Shown: positions 1-7,830 of the stretch, in pieces
Layout: each line of letters opens with the position of its first letter
Position numbering within the stretch: position 1 is the first letter of the stretch
Assembly (NCBI GenBank): GCA_031411235.1
Contig: JANOAR010000065.1
Span: 1 to 24,755 of the forward strand
Direction of reading: 5' to 3'
Length of the DNA stretch: 24,755 nt
Source of the DNA: JANOAR01 sp031411235
Lineage (GTDB): Bacteria; Verrucomicrobiota; Verrucomicrobiia; Verrucomicrobiales; Verrucomicrobiaceae
Notes under the pieces: generated by a model
The model's input: only the letters and a program-made list of their open reading frames with translations
What the model was told of the DNA's origin: nothing
The model's database searches: none
Translations under genes and position numbers: made by a program

Positions 1-1
1 G

Positions 2-832
2 CCCACGCGTGGCGACTTCGGCATGGCCGAGGCAGACGTCATCACGAGTGGCAAGCCATGGCAGTCAGCTCTGCTGCATCGTGTCGCGCAGACGGGCACG
101 GGCCACATGCCGATGCTGGGCACCAGCACGGTGGATGTGGCAGGTGTGCGGTTGTTGGCGGCGTGGATGCGAGGGCTGCCGACGACTGTGCCTGTGGTCA
201 CAAAGTCTGCCAATCCCACTGCCGTATCAGACCCAGCCGCAGCTCTGGCGATAGCCCTCGGCGATACCCCCAGCCCTGCCATCCTCGCCGCCGCCAAGGC
301 CTCGCCCGATGCCCACATCCGCGATCTCTTCGAGCGATTCCTCCCCGACAGCGAGCGCGCCGAAACCCTCGGCCTCGCAGCGAAACCAACCGCCATCCTC
401 GCGCTCAAAGGCGACGCCACGCGTGGTGCCGCGATCCTGTCGCCCACGGGCAAGGCAGCCACTTGCCTCGCCTGCCACTTCATCAAAGGCACAGGCCGCG
501 ACTTCGGCCCCGACCTCAGCCAAGTCGGCGCACGACTCAACCCAGAGCAGCTCATCGAGAGCCTGCTCACGCCGTCGAAAATCATCGCACAGAGCCACGC
601 TGCCACCCTGCTCACGCTGCGCGATGGCAGCTCGCAGCTAGGCTTCATCGTGAAACGTGATGCCACTGGGGTGACGCTGAAGCTGGCCACCGCGCAGACC
701 CTTTCCCTGAAGCCGAGCGACATCACCGAAGAGAAAGCTCTGCCCACCAGCCTGATGCCCGAGGGCTTGCTCGCGGGGATGACAGCGCAGGAGGCCGCCG
801 ATGTCGTGGCGTGGCTAGCGACGCTAAAGTAG
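2..832 (+). CDS. C-terminal part of a PVC-type c-heme-binding protein (5' end outside window)
   Basis: The frame is open to the window edge, so this is the last 276 residues of a longer protein. A single c-type heme motif, C-L-A-C-H, lies at fragment residues 155-159 (from base 464). It is followed by a G-x-D-F-G-P-D-L stretch and a segment rich in LL-x-P-S-K-x-I. This matches the putative heme-binding domain described for Pirellula and Verrucomicrobium (TIGR02603). Upstream, residues around G-H-M-P-M-L-G and the following W-M-R-G-L-P resemble the end of the preceding region in these large secreted proteins, which often also carry a membrane-bound-dehydrogenase-like propeller. The likely role is periplasmic electron transfer coupled to sugar or other oxidation, but the substrate cannot be inferred from this fragment. 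Its last 9 bases overlap the 3' end of the convergent trmB gene. Confidence 0.85.
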   Translation, partial: PTRGDFGMAEADVITSGKPWQSALLHRVAQTGTGHMPMLGTSTVDVAGVRLLAAWMRGLPTTVPVVTKSANPTAVSDPAAALAIALGDTPSPAILAAAKASPDAHIRDLFERFLPDSERAETLGLAAKPTAILALKGDATRGAAILSPTGKAATCLACHFIKGTGRDFGPDLSQVGARLNPEQLIESLLTPSKIIAQSHAATLLTLRDGSSQLGFIVKRDATGVTLKLATAQTLSLKPSDITEEKALPTSLMPEGLLAGMTAQEAADVVAWLATLK

Positions 833-1435
833 CTGCCAGCGTGCGCGATTCATCTCGCGCCCGATGCTCAGCCAGTATTTTTCAAAGTCCGTCGTCGGGT
901 AAAAAAACGCATCATCCGGCCACTCCAGCCGCTTGAAGTTCGCGAGGTTGTCGAACTCCTGCTGCGCCACCGCAAAGTAAGGTGCGTCATCCGTCTTCAG
1001 CAGGAACTCACCGCCTGGGACGAGGATGCGCTTCAGCCCCATTTGGAACTCCTCGTTCACCACCAAGCGGCGGCGATTGTGCTTCAGCTTCGGCCACGGA
1101 TCGGGGCACAATAAATGGAGCCGCGACACGCCTGCGGTGGGCAGCAGCCAGCCGACCGTGTAGGCGCTCTCCAGGCGCAGGATGCGCACGTTGGTCAAGC
1201 CGCTGCGCTGGATCTTCTTCGTCACCTTTTCCACCCGACCGATCATGCGCTCCACGCCCAAGAAATCGCGCTCGGGGAACTGCGCGGCCATGCCGAGCAG
1301 GAACGTGCCATCGCCACAGCCGAGGTCGATCTCCAGCGCCCGCGAGGCATCAGGGAAGATGCCTTCGCGGCGCAGTTCGCGGAAGTAGTCCGTGGGTGTG
1401 AAAAAAGAAGGCAGCATCGAATTACCGATCGTCAT
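824..1435 (-). CDS. trmB: tRNA (guanine-N7-)-methyltransferase
   Basis: This 203-residue protein is the SAM-dependent enzyme that makes m7G46 in tRNA. The SAM-binding motif E-I-D-L-G-C-G-D-G-T-F-L is at residues 35-46. The family signature P-D-P-W-P-K is at 111-116, K-T-D-D at 147-150, and T-x-F-E-x-Y-W close to T-T-D-F-E-K-Y-W-L at 181-189; the last belongs to the conserved C-terminal TrmB block. Length is normal to slightly short for the family, since the N-terminal extension of E. coli TrmB is missing. Residue 7 is also Met and could be the true start. The gene lies 77 bases after the J-domain-like gene on the same strand and is probably the last member of an alaS-led run. Its 3' end overlaps the convergent heme-protein gene by 9 bases. 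No Shine-Dalgarno is visible. Confidence 0.93.
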   Translation of the reverse strand: MTIGNSMLPSFFTPTDYFRELRREGIFPDASRALEIDLGCGDGTFLLGMAAQFPERDFLGVERMIGRVEKVTKKIQRSGLTNVRILRLESAYTVGWLLPTAGVSRLHLLCPDPWPKLKHNRRRLVVNEEFQMGLKRILVPGGEFLLKTDDAPYFAVAQQEFDNLANFKRLEWPDDAFFYPTTDFEKYWLSIGREMNRARWQLL

Positions 1436-1512
1436 TATTTTCTGAGGTGCGGATCATGAGTTTGAAGGGTTCAGACGAAACCCAGAGCACAAGGGAATCG
1501 GCGGGGCTCGCG

Positions 1513-2715
1513 TCAGCTGAAGATATCTCCGAGACCAGCGAACTCGAGATCCTGCTGCCTCGGCATTTGGTAGTCGGCGATGTAGCGCCTGAAGCCCTGC
1601 TCGCTGGTGATCAGTTGGGCATCCCGCCCGACGGCGTTCGTCCTGTGTTTCAGGCTGCTTTGTTCCGTCTGCAGCTCACGCATCATGATGTTGCGGTTCG
1701 GGTGATAGAGGCTGCCGAACATGTTCCCCGTGTGCATCGGGTGGGCCATCATCACCTCGTTCTCGAGTTCGGCGAGTTGACGTTGCAGCGACTCGTTGAA
1801 GTATCGCAGCTCGCTATCATTGAAGTCGGCGAAGGCGTTCTCGCGCTCGGCGAGCAGAGTCATCTGCATTTCCAGCAGCCGCAGGTGGTCGTCCGCCTCA
1901 TAGGCGGCGGTGATGTTTTGCATCCACACCGTTTTCTCGGCACGTTTGAATTCGTCGTGTTCCCGGTCGGGGTGGCAATGCTTAACGAGGTCGAGATAGA
2001 TCTGCCGAGTGGTCTTCTTCACCGCGTCTGCCGCTGCCTGGCGCTTCGACTCGACATCAAGCTGCGCCTTGGTCTTTTTCCGCGACCCTTGGCGCATGTT
2101 CTCCTTCTCGTGCAGCCCATCGAACTGGGCATCAATCACCTCCTTGAGCTTCGCGGGGTCATTCAAGTCCTCCGCATCAATGTCCATGCCGAACATGCCA
2201 AACATCTCAGCCGCTGCCTCTCGCTCCAGCTTTTCGGTAGCCTCCTGCATCTCCTCATACGAGATGCCAGACTCCGAATAGATGCCGAACAGCTTCTGCA
2301 ACTCCGCATCATCAGCGTGGAACAAGGTCTTGAGCAGCATGGTGATTTCCAGGAGCATCACCTCGCGGAACTTCAGCTTGTGCCTCTTGGTCAGCTTCGA
2401 TTGATGCGGCGAAGCGTGCATCGCTAGAACCAGCTTTCGCAAGGCCCGCATGAACTCCTCCTCGGCGGGCAGAATCAACTTCTGGCCGAGACTGCGCAAC
2501 TCCTGATCCGCCGTATTGAACTGCTCAATCTTGGCCCGCGTCGCCTTGATTTTTTTCACCAGTTGATTGAAGCGCTTCTGCTCCTTGGTGAGAGCATGGC
2601 TGCCCGCTGCTCCTCCACCGACGAGCTGAAGCGCCGCCGTCGGCACGGAGCGATGGGGTTTGCTATGCAATCCAAGGTCTAGCTCGGGCTGCGGAATAGA
2701 CTTGGGATGAGTCAT
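1513..2715 (-). CDS. J-domain-like protein, cytoplasmic
   Basis: This is a 400-residue, highly charged, mostly helical protein without a signal peptide or membrane segment. A J-domain-like element lies at about residues 235-285: an R-Q-I-Y-L-D-L-V-K-H helix, the diagnostic H-P-D at 248-250 followed by R-E, then a helix with I-T-A-A-Y-E. J domains use HPD to stimulate Hsp70 (DnaK) ATPase. The zinc-finger and C-terminal substrate domains of DnaJ are absent, so this is a type III-like or degenerate J protein. The flanks (about 40-130 and 280-360) look like coiled coil, with many E, K, Q and L residues. The start lies 24 bases after the alaS stop, which suggests co-transcription. The HPD is certain in sequence; an Hsp70 co-chaperone role is inference, and the client is unknown. 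Confidence 0.75.
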   Translation of the reverse strand: MTHPKSIPQPELDLGLHSKPHRSVPTAALQLVGGGAAGSHALTKEQKRFNQLVKKIKATRAKIEQFNTADQELRSLGQKLILPAEEEFMRALRKLVLAMHASPHQSKLTKRHKLKFREVMLLEITMLLKTLFHADDAELQKLFGIYSESGISYEEMQEATEKLEREAAAEMFGMFGMDIDAEDLNDPAKLKEVIDAQFDGLHEKENMRQGSRKKTKAQLDVESKRQAAADAVKKTTRQIYLDLVKHCHPDREHDEFKRAEKTVWMQNITAAYEADDHLRLLEMQMTLLAERENAFADFNDSELRYFNESLQRQLAELENEVMMAHPMHTGNMFGSLYHPNRNIMMRELQTEQSSLKHRTNAVGRDAQLITSEQGFRRYIADYQMPRQQDLEFAGLGDIFS

Positions 2716-2739
2716 GAAAAAGAGACGGTGAGTCTGACT

Positions 2740-5625
2740 TCACACCAGCTTGCGAGCCTCGGCCAGCGCGGCATCGACCTTCGATACGTCCTTGCCTCCG
2801 CCGCGAGCGAAGTCCGGCTTGCCGCCGCCTTTGCCGCCGACAATCGGCGCGATGGTCTGGATGATCTTGCCAGCTTGCACCTTGGCTTGGTAGTCTTTGG
2901 AAACGGATGCGATCAGCGCCACGCTGCCGCCGCCTGTGGTGCCGAGCACCACCACGCCATCGAACAAGCCCTTCAACGCATCGCTGACATTGACAGCATA
3001 CTCAGCATCCACGTCGCCGAGGTTGACGATGATGGCGTTGTTCTCGGCGAGCTTGAGCAAGTCCTTGGCACGGCCCGAGGCCTCGCGTTGCTGCGCGGCT
3101 TTCAGCGCGGTTTGCAGCTCCTTCTGCTGCGCGAGCAGGGCATCGAGCTTCTTCTCCAAATCGCTGCTGCCTTGGGCGGCAACCTTGCCCGCGAGCAGCT
3201 TCAACAAATCGGCATCGGCGCGCGCGGCGTTGTAGGCTTCGAGGCCAGCGATGGCTTCGATGCGGCGCACGCCGCTGGCTACGGCGCTCTCGCTGACGAG
3301 GCGGAAAAGGCCGATCTCACCGGTGCTGCGGATGTGGGTGCCGCCGCAGAGTTCCATGCTCCAGCCATCGAGCTTGTTGCGCTGCCCACCGATCTGCACC
3401 ACGCGAACGAGGTCGCCATACTTCTCGCCGAACAAGGCCATGATGCCGCTGTTGGCCTTGGCTTCCGCGTAGGGCACTTCGGTCCAAGAAACAGGCTCGT
3501 TGGCGACGATGCGCTCATTCACCAGACGCTCGATGTCGATGAGCTGCTGCGGGGTCAGCGCGGCGTTGTTGAAGTCGAAGGTCAGCTTGTCAGGCGTCAC
3601 GGATGAGCCCTTCTGCGTGGCGTCCTTATTGACGACTTCATGCAGCGCCCAGTGCAAAATATGCGTGACGCTGTGGTGGCGCGAGATGGCTGCGCGGCGC
3701 TCGGCATCAACGACGAGGCGCACCGTGGCATCGACAGCCGGGGCTTCATCGCCATCAAGAAAATGCAGCCAGGTGTTGCCCACCTTCGTGGTGCTGGTGA
3801 TGGGGAAAGTATTCGCCCCAATGATGAGCTGGCCGCTGTCGCCGATCTGTCCGCCCATCTCGGGGTAGCAGGTGGAGACATCGAGCACCACAGCGATCTT
3901 GTCCTTCATGCTGACGATTTCGAGCACCTTCACATCGGCTTCGAGCGTGTCGTAACCGATGAACTGGGTCGGTGCCTTGGTCTCGATCTCGCTGACGGAG
4001 ACGACTTGCTTGTTCTTCTTGCCAGCCTCGCGAGCGCGCTGCTTCTGCTCTTCCATGAGCGTTTCGAAGCCAGCCGTATCGACGGTGAGGCCGCGCTCTC
4101 GGGCCATGAGTTCGGTGAGGTCGAGCGGGAAGCCGTAGGTGTCGTAGAGTTTGAAAGCATCTTTTCCGGAGATCATCCTCTTGAGCTTTCCATCTGGTGA
4201 TAGGCCAACCGAGTAGCCGCGAAGTTCCATCGGAGAACCTTTCTCATCGACAGTTAATAAGGTCGCTCCTTCTAATGGGATCGGAGCAAGCTGACTGTTG
4301 AATCGTTCAATGAATTCCACAATGTCTTCAAAGATCGCGATGCCATTATCCAGCGTCCGGTTGAAGCTCTCCTCCTCCACCTTCAGCACCGCCTTGATCG
4401 CGTCCTTCCGCGTTCGCAATTCGGGGAATACATCCCCCATCTCCTTCGCCAGCACATCGACGAGCTTGTAGAAGAACGGCTCCCTAAACTCCAGCGTGCG
4501 GCCATACTTCACGGCTCGGCGCAGGATGCGGCGCAGGGTGTAATTGCGGTCGGAGTTGCCGGGTTGGATGCCGTCGGCGATGGCGAAAGACAGGGTGCGC
4601 AGATGGTCGGCGATGACGCGGAAGGCGACGTCGATCTTCTCTTGCTCGGTCACGGGCACCACGTTGCCTTGGGCGTTGGCTTTGGGCAGCGTCGAGGCAT
4701 AGACCTTGCCGCACATCTTGGTCAGCTCGTCAAAGATCGGCTTGAAGACATCAGTGTCGTAGTTGCTGATCTTGGCGTTCTCGAAGTCGGTGAAGTTCTT
4801 CGTGCCTTGGATGATCGACACCACGCGCTCGAAGCCCATGCCAGTATCGACGTGCTGCGCGGGCAGTGGGACGAAGCTGCCATCGGGGTTGGCGTTGTAC
4901 TGGATGAAGACGTTGTTCCAGATTTCGATGCAGCTCGCGTCGCTGCCGTTGACCAGCAAAGCACCCGCGCGCTGGCGGGCTTCATCCAGCTCCACGGGGC
5001 CGGGGGTGAGGTCGATGTGGACCTCGGTGCAGGGGCCGCAGGGGCCGGTGTCGCCCATCATCCAGAAGTTGTCCTTCTTGTTGCCGTTGACGATGTGGAT
5101 GTCGGGATCGAGGCCGATGCTGCGGAATTTTTCGGCCCACAAATCCCAGGCCTCGGTGTCGCGCTCAGCGGGGTCGCCCTTGCTCGCGTCGGGCTGGTAA
5201 ATGGTGGCGAAGACGCGGGTCGGCGGGAACTTCCACTTCTCGATAATCAGCTCCCAAGCCCAGCCGATGGCCTCCTTTTTGAAGTAGTCGCCGAAGCTCC
5301 AGTTGCCCAGCATCTCGAAGAGCGTGTGGTGATAGGTGTCCAGGCCCACGTCTTCCAAGTCGTTGTGCTTGCCGCCTGCGCGGATGCACTTCTGTGTGTC
5401 GGCAGCACGGGTGGGCAGGCCTTTGTGCAGCACGCCGGGCCAGGTATCCACATCGGCACTGCGTTCGCCGAGGAAGATGGGCACGAACTGATTCATCCCC
5501 GCGTTGGTGAAGATGCGCGCGCCGTCGCGGCTGGTGTAGCCGACGTTGTCGCTGGGCACGATGGTGTGCTGCTTGGACTTGAAGAAGTCGAGGAAGGACT
5601 GGCGGATTTGGGCGGAGGTCATCAT
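2740..5625 (-). CDS. alaS: Alanyl-tRNA synthetase
   Basis: This class II synthetase charges tRNA-Ala with alanine in the cytoplasm. The start is one of two adjacent ATGs (5625 or 5622), because the homologous N-terminus begins S-A-Q-I-R-Q-S-F-L-D-F-F. The frame stays open upstream to 5823, but that extra 66-codon stretch is unlike AlaS. Order: catalytic domain (with F-T-N-A-G-M-N-Q-F and G-N-W-S-F-G-D-Y-F), tRNA-recognition region, editing domain with the zinc ligands H-S-V-T-H (about residue 648) and C-G-G-T-H (about 760), and a C-terminal C-Ala domain ending in a G-G-K-P-D-F-A-R-G-G-G block. At 961 residues it is longer than E. coli AlaS (876). Part of the excess is an insertion at about 438-483, just before the conserved A-F-K-L-Y-D-T-Y-G-F-P. 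It heads a same-strand run with the J-domain-like gene and trmB. Confidence 0.97.
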   Translation of the reverse strand: MMTSAQIRQSFLDFFKSKQHTIVPSDNVGYTSRDGARIFTNAGMNQFVPIFLGERSADVDTWPGVLHKGLPTRAADTQKCIRAGGKHNDLEDVGLDTYHHTLFEMLGNWSFGDYFKKEAIGWAWELIIEKWKFPPTRVFATIYQPDASKGDPAERDTEAWDLWAEKFRSIGLDPDIHIVNGNKKDNFWMMGDTGPCGPCTEVHIDLTPGPVELDEARQRAGALLVNGSDASCIEIWNNVFIQYNANPDGSFVPLPAQHVDTGMGFERVVSIIQGTKNFTDFENAKISNYDTDVFKPIFDELTKMCGKVYASTLPKANAQGNVVPVTEQEKIDVAFRVIADHLRTLSFAIADGIQPGNSDRNYTLRRILRRAVKYGRTLEFREPFFYKLVDVLAKEMGDVFPELRTRKDAIKAVLKVEEESFNRTLDNGIAIFEDIVEFIERFNSQLAPIPLEGATLLTVDEKGSPMELRGYSVGLSPDGKLKRMISGKDAFKLYDTYGFPLDLTELMARERGLTVDTAGFETLMEEQKQRAREAGKKNKQVVSVSEIETKAPTQFIGYDTLEADVKVLEIVSMKDKIAVVLDVSTCYPEMGGQIGDSGQLIIGANTFPITSTTKVGNTWLHFLDGDEAPAVDATVRLVVDAERRAAISRHHSVTHILHWALHEVVNKDATQKGSSVTPDKLTFDFNNAALTPQQLIDIERLVNERIVANEPVSWTEVPYAEAKANSGIMALFGEKYGDLVRVVQIGGQRNKLDGWSMELCGGTHIRSTGEIGLFRLVSESAVASGVRRIEAIAGLEAYNAARADADLLKLLAGKVAAQGSSDLEKKLDALLAQQKELQTALKAAQQREASGRAKDLLKLAENNAIIVNLGDVDAEYAVNVSDALKGLFDGVVVLGTTGGGSVALIASVSKDYQAKVQAGKIIQTIAPIVGGKGGGKPDFARGGGKDVSKVDAALAEARKLV

Positions 5626-5981
5626 GGCGAGGGGCGGGGCGGAGTCTTGGCGGAGAGGAATAAGGAAGATGAAATAAGCAATAAGGGGCGGACTGGGGCG
5701 CTTGCTTTGCGGGCGGGGAAAAAGGGCGCGTAGTATGGCGCGACTGCTTCGGCTGGCAAGCCTCCCGTAGCTTCTCGCTGGGGAGTAATCCTGTGCCCAG
5801 GTCGAGGCCCAAGACAGGGGCACGGGAACGAAAACAGCTTTTCTTCAAAAAGTTTTACTTCGCTGTTACTGGGAAAAATGGACGCCCTAGAAGGCAATGA
5901 ACAGACGAGTCACCTGATGCAGGAACGGCCCGACTAAAATCCTCTGAATAAATAAAAGTTAAAACCAGTCCGACTCACCCC
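5626..5981. other. Intergenic region between divergent alaS and the small secreted protein gene
   Basis: About 356 bases without a convincing gene. The part next to alaS (to about 5823) is GC-rich and open in the alaS frame by chance. The part from about 5830 to 5981 is more AT-rich and must hold the promoters of both divergent genes. AT-rich hexamers such as TAAAAT (around 5935) and the run AATAAATAAAAG (around 5947) are possible promoter elements for the rightward gene, but no matching -35 box could be assigned. No RNA gene or repeat was seen. Confidence 0.5.
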
Positions 5982-6485
5982 ATGAAAACATCAATCCTCC
6001 CCTCCCCCTTGCGCATCCTAGTGGCAGCGCTTCTCACCATCGGTAGCGCAGTTCCTGCGTTGCAAGCTTCTGACATCGACATCCGCAGTGGTAGCTACTC
6101 CTTCAGCGGTGCCTCGCAGTACTTCAGCAGTGGCACGGCCCAAAGTGGCTACTACACCAATCTCGGTTCGGGCTACTACCAGAACGGCAGCATGACCTCC
6201 GTCGTAAAGAACAACAGCTCCAACCGCAGCGGCACCGTCTGCCTTGTGATGTGGCGCAATGACTACATCGGCGCGACCTCTGGCACGGCGATGATGTCCC
6301 GCAAGTGGGGTGGTTATAGCGATGGCACCTTCCTCGGCTACCAAACCTGGACTTGCACCAAGGCTGGCTATCGCAAGGTCGTTAACAAATATGGCTACGC
6401 TTCCTTCCAGGCCCTCGAGTATGTGGGCGGTGGTTCGTGGGCGGGTCGCGATGAATTGTTCTTTTCGACGTACTCCCGCTGGTAG
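5982..6485 (+). CDS. Small secreted protein of unknown function, Tyr/Ser/Gly-rich
   Basis: A 167-residue protein with a clear Sec signal peptide: K at residue 2, hydrophobic core L-R-I-L-V-A-A-L-L-T-I, and a likely cleavage site after A-L-Q-A at about residue 29. The mature part of about 138 residues is rich in Tyr, Ser, Gly and Trp, with alternating aromatic and small residues that suggest a beta-rich extracellular or periplasmic fold. Only two Cys occur in the mature part (in T-V-C-L-V-M-W and W-T-C-T-K-A-G) and could form a disulfide. I do not recognise a family. A strong intrinsic terminator begins 18 bases after the stop, so the gene is probably monocistronic. It could be a surface or matrix protein, but no function is assigned. 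Confidence 0.8.
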   Translation: MKTSILPSPLRILVAALLTIGSAVPALQASDIDIRSGSYSFSGASQYFSSGTAQSGYYTNLGSGYYQNGSMTSVVKNNSSNRSGTVCLVMWRNDYIGATSGTAMMSRKWGGYSDGTFLGYQTWTCTKAGYRKVVNKYGYASFQALEYVGGGSWAGRDELFFSTYSRW

Positions 6486-6502
6486 TCGCCTAGCGTAGCT
6501 CT

Positions 6503-6540
6503 GGGGGCCGCTCTGCTGGTTGCAGAACGGCCCCCTTTCT
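6503..6540 (+). terminator. Intrinsic terminator after the small secreted protein gene
   Basis: A 14-base arm (6503-6516) pairs with 6522-6535 with one mismatch (13 of 14 pairs, first five G-C) around a 5-base loop. It is followed by TTTCTATT. It lies 18 bases after the stop of the 5982-6485 gene and separates it from the next gene. Confidence 0.88.
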
Positions 6541-6563
6541 ATTAACACCTTTGCCATTCCTTT

Positions 6564-7811
6564 ATGAATCGCTCTATCCTTTTTGCTATCTCTGTCAGTG
6601 CCTTGGCTGCTGTGGCTGGCGCGGGCTTTTGGTTGGGCAGCCAGTCCTCGCCTGCTGTAGTTGTAACCCCTCCACCACCTCCACGCTCGTTGACCCCAGG
6701 GGCAACCACAGAAGCCAAAGCCACCCCGAAGCCCTCGGCATTATCGCTGGATCAAGCCATGGCCATCGCACTGCCCAAAGATCGCATGGAAGCCATTGCG
6801 CTCGCAGCCAGTGCCGCCGTCGCGTCCAGGGATGTGGCCGCACTCACTGAGATGGCAAAAAGTATCCTGGCTCCCGATGATCGTATGGCATTTGTGCAGG
6901 CCACAGTCGCCGCCCTCAGCAAGCGTGATCCAGCGGCGGCGCTGGCGTTTGCGAAGGGATTGCCCAGCTCGGCCTTTCGCGCTGACGCCATCGGGGAGGC
7001 TCTGCAAGGTATGGCGGAGCGCAATCCAGTCGGGGCGCTGGGTGAGGCGCTGACATCGCTCACTGGACTGGACTATCACAATGCCGTGATCGGCATCGCC
7101 GGGGTGTGGGGCCGGGTGAATCCCCAGCAAGCCATGCAATGGAGCGGCACGCCCGCCGCAGCCTCTGTGCGCAATGAAGTGCTGGAAACGATCGCTTCGC
7201 AGTGGGCACGCACGCAGCCCCAGCAAGCGCTGAATGCCCTGGGGGGCCGACCTGCGGACGAGACGGGCGTGCTCGGGTACAACGCCGTGCTGGGCACCTG
7301 GGCGCAGACGGATCCCCAAGCTGCCGTGCAGTGGGCCAGCCAGAATGCTGCCAGACTGGGCAGCGAGCGCCCGCTGGAGATTGCACTGATGAACTGGGCA
7401 GGGCACGATCCCGCTGCGGCCACGGCCTCGCTGGGCGCGATGAATCAACCTGAAATGCAGCAACGAATCGCCCCGCAACTCGCCTCCCAATGGGCAACCA
7501 CAGAGCCTATCCAAGCCACGCGCTACGCGAGCACGCTGCCCGCCGGTGCTACGCGCACCCAAGCCGTGGGTGCGGCCGTAGAAAGCTGGGCAGGCTATGC
7601 GCCTAGCGATGCACTGAGATGGGCCGCAGCCCTGCCTTCCGTCGCTGACTATCGGACGCTAGCCATGCAAACGGCAGCGCAGGCGGCCATGGAGCAGTCG
7701 GGTGGCCAGCCTGACCGTTTTCTAGCCAACCTACCGCCGAACCAACGCGCCGAAGTGCAGGCGCTGTTCAGCCAAATGGAGCCTCCTGCGACCAATAATG
7801 TGTCTCAATGA
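6564..7811 (+). CDS. Membrane-anchored helical repeat protein with strict 32-residue W/P repeats
   Basis: A 415-residue protein. Residues 5-24 form a hydrophobic N-terminal anchor or uncleaved signal, followed by a Pro/Thr-rich linker (about 30-60) and a large extracytoplasmic domain. From residue 118 the protein repeats every 32 residues: position 1 is L118, M150, then W182, W214, W246, W278, W310 and W342, and each is followed five residues later by Pro and soon after by Ala (pattern W-A-x-x-[DNQE]-P-x-x-A). A degenerate unit precedes it at residue 86. The Ala-rich helical composition suggests an alpha-solenoid scaffold similar in principle to TPR or HEAT proteins. I cannot name a family. 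Function is unknown; a periplasmic protein-binding scaffold is inference. It follows the terminator at 6503-6540 and is probably transcribed alone. Confidence 0.85.
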   Translation: MNRSILFAISVSALAAVAGAGFWLGSQSSPAVVVTPPPPPRSLTPGATTEAKATPKPSALSLDQAMAIALPKDRMEAIALAASAAVASRDVAALTEMAKSILAPDDRMAFVQATVAALSKRDPAAALAFAKGLPSSAFRADAIGEALQGMAERNPVGALGEALTSLTGLDYHNAVIGIAGVWGRVNPQQAMQWSGTPAAASVRNEVLETIASQWARTQPQQALNALGGRPADETGVLGYNAVLGTWAQTDPQAAVQWASQNAARLGSERPLEIALMNWAGHDPAAATASLGAMNQPEMQQRIAPQLASQWATTEPIQATRYASTLPAGATRTQAVGAAVESWAGYAPSDALRWAAALPSVADYRTLAMQTAAQAAMEQSGGQPDRFLANLPPNQRAEVQALFSQMEPPATNNVSQ

Positions 7812-7830
7812 TGCGCAGCGTGCGTGCTGG

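Noticed and set aside
1447..2427. Plus-strand open frame of 326 codons opposite the J-domain-like gene
   Set aside because: The minus-strand protein has a recognisable HPD element and a sensible helical composition; the plus frame does not.
2707..5733. Plus-strand open frames opposite alaS (2707-3606 and 4564-5733)
   Set aside because: Antisense shadows of alaS, which matches its family along its whole length.
5626..5823. Extension of alaS to an upstream Met at 5823 (66 extra codons)
   Set aside because: The extra residues are Ser/Arg/Pro-rich, unlike any AlaS N-terminus. The homologous protein starts at the double Met 5625/5622.
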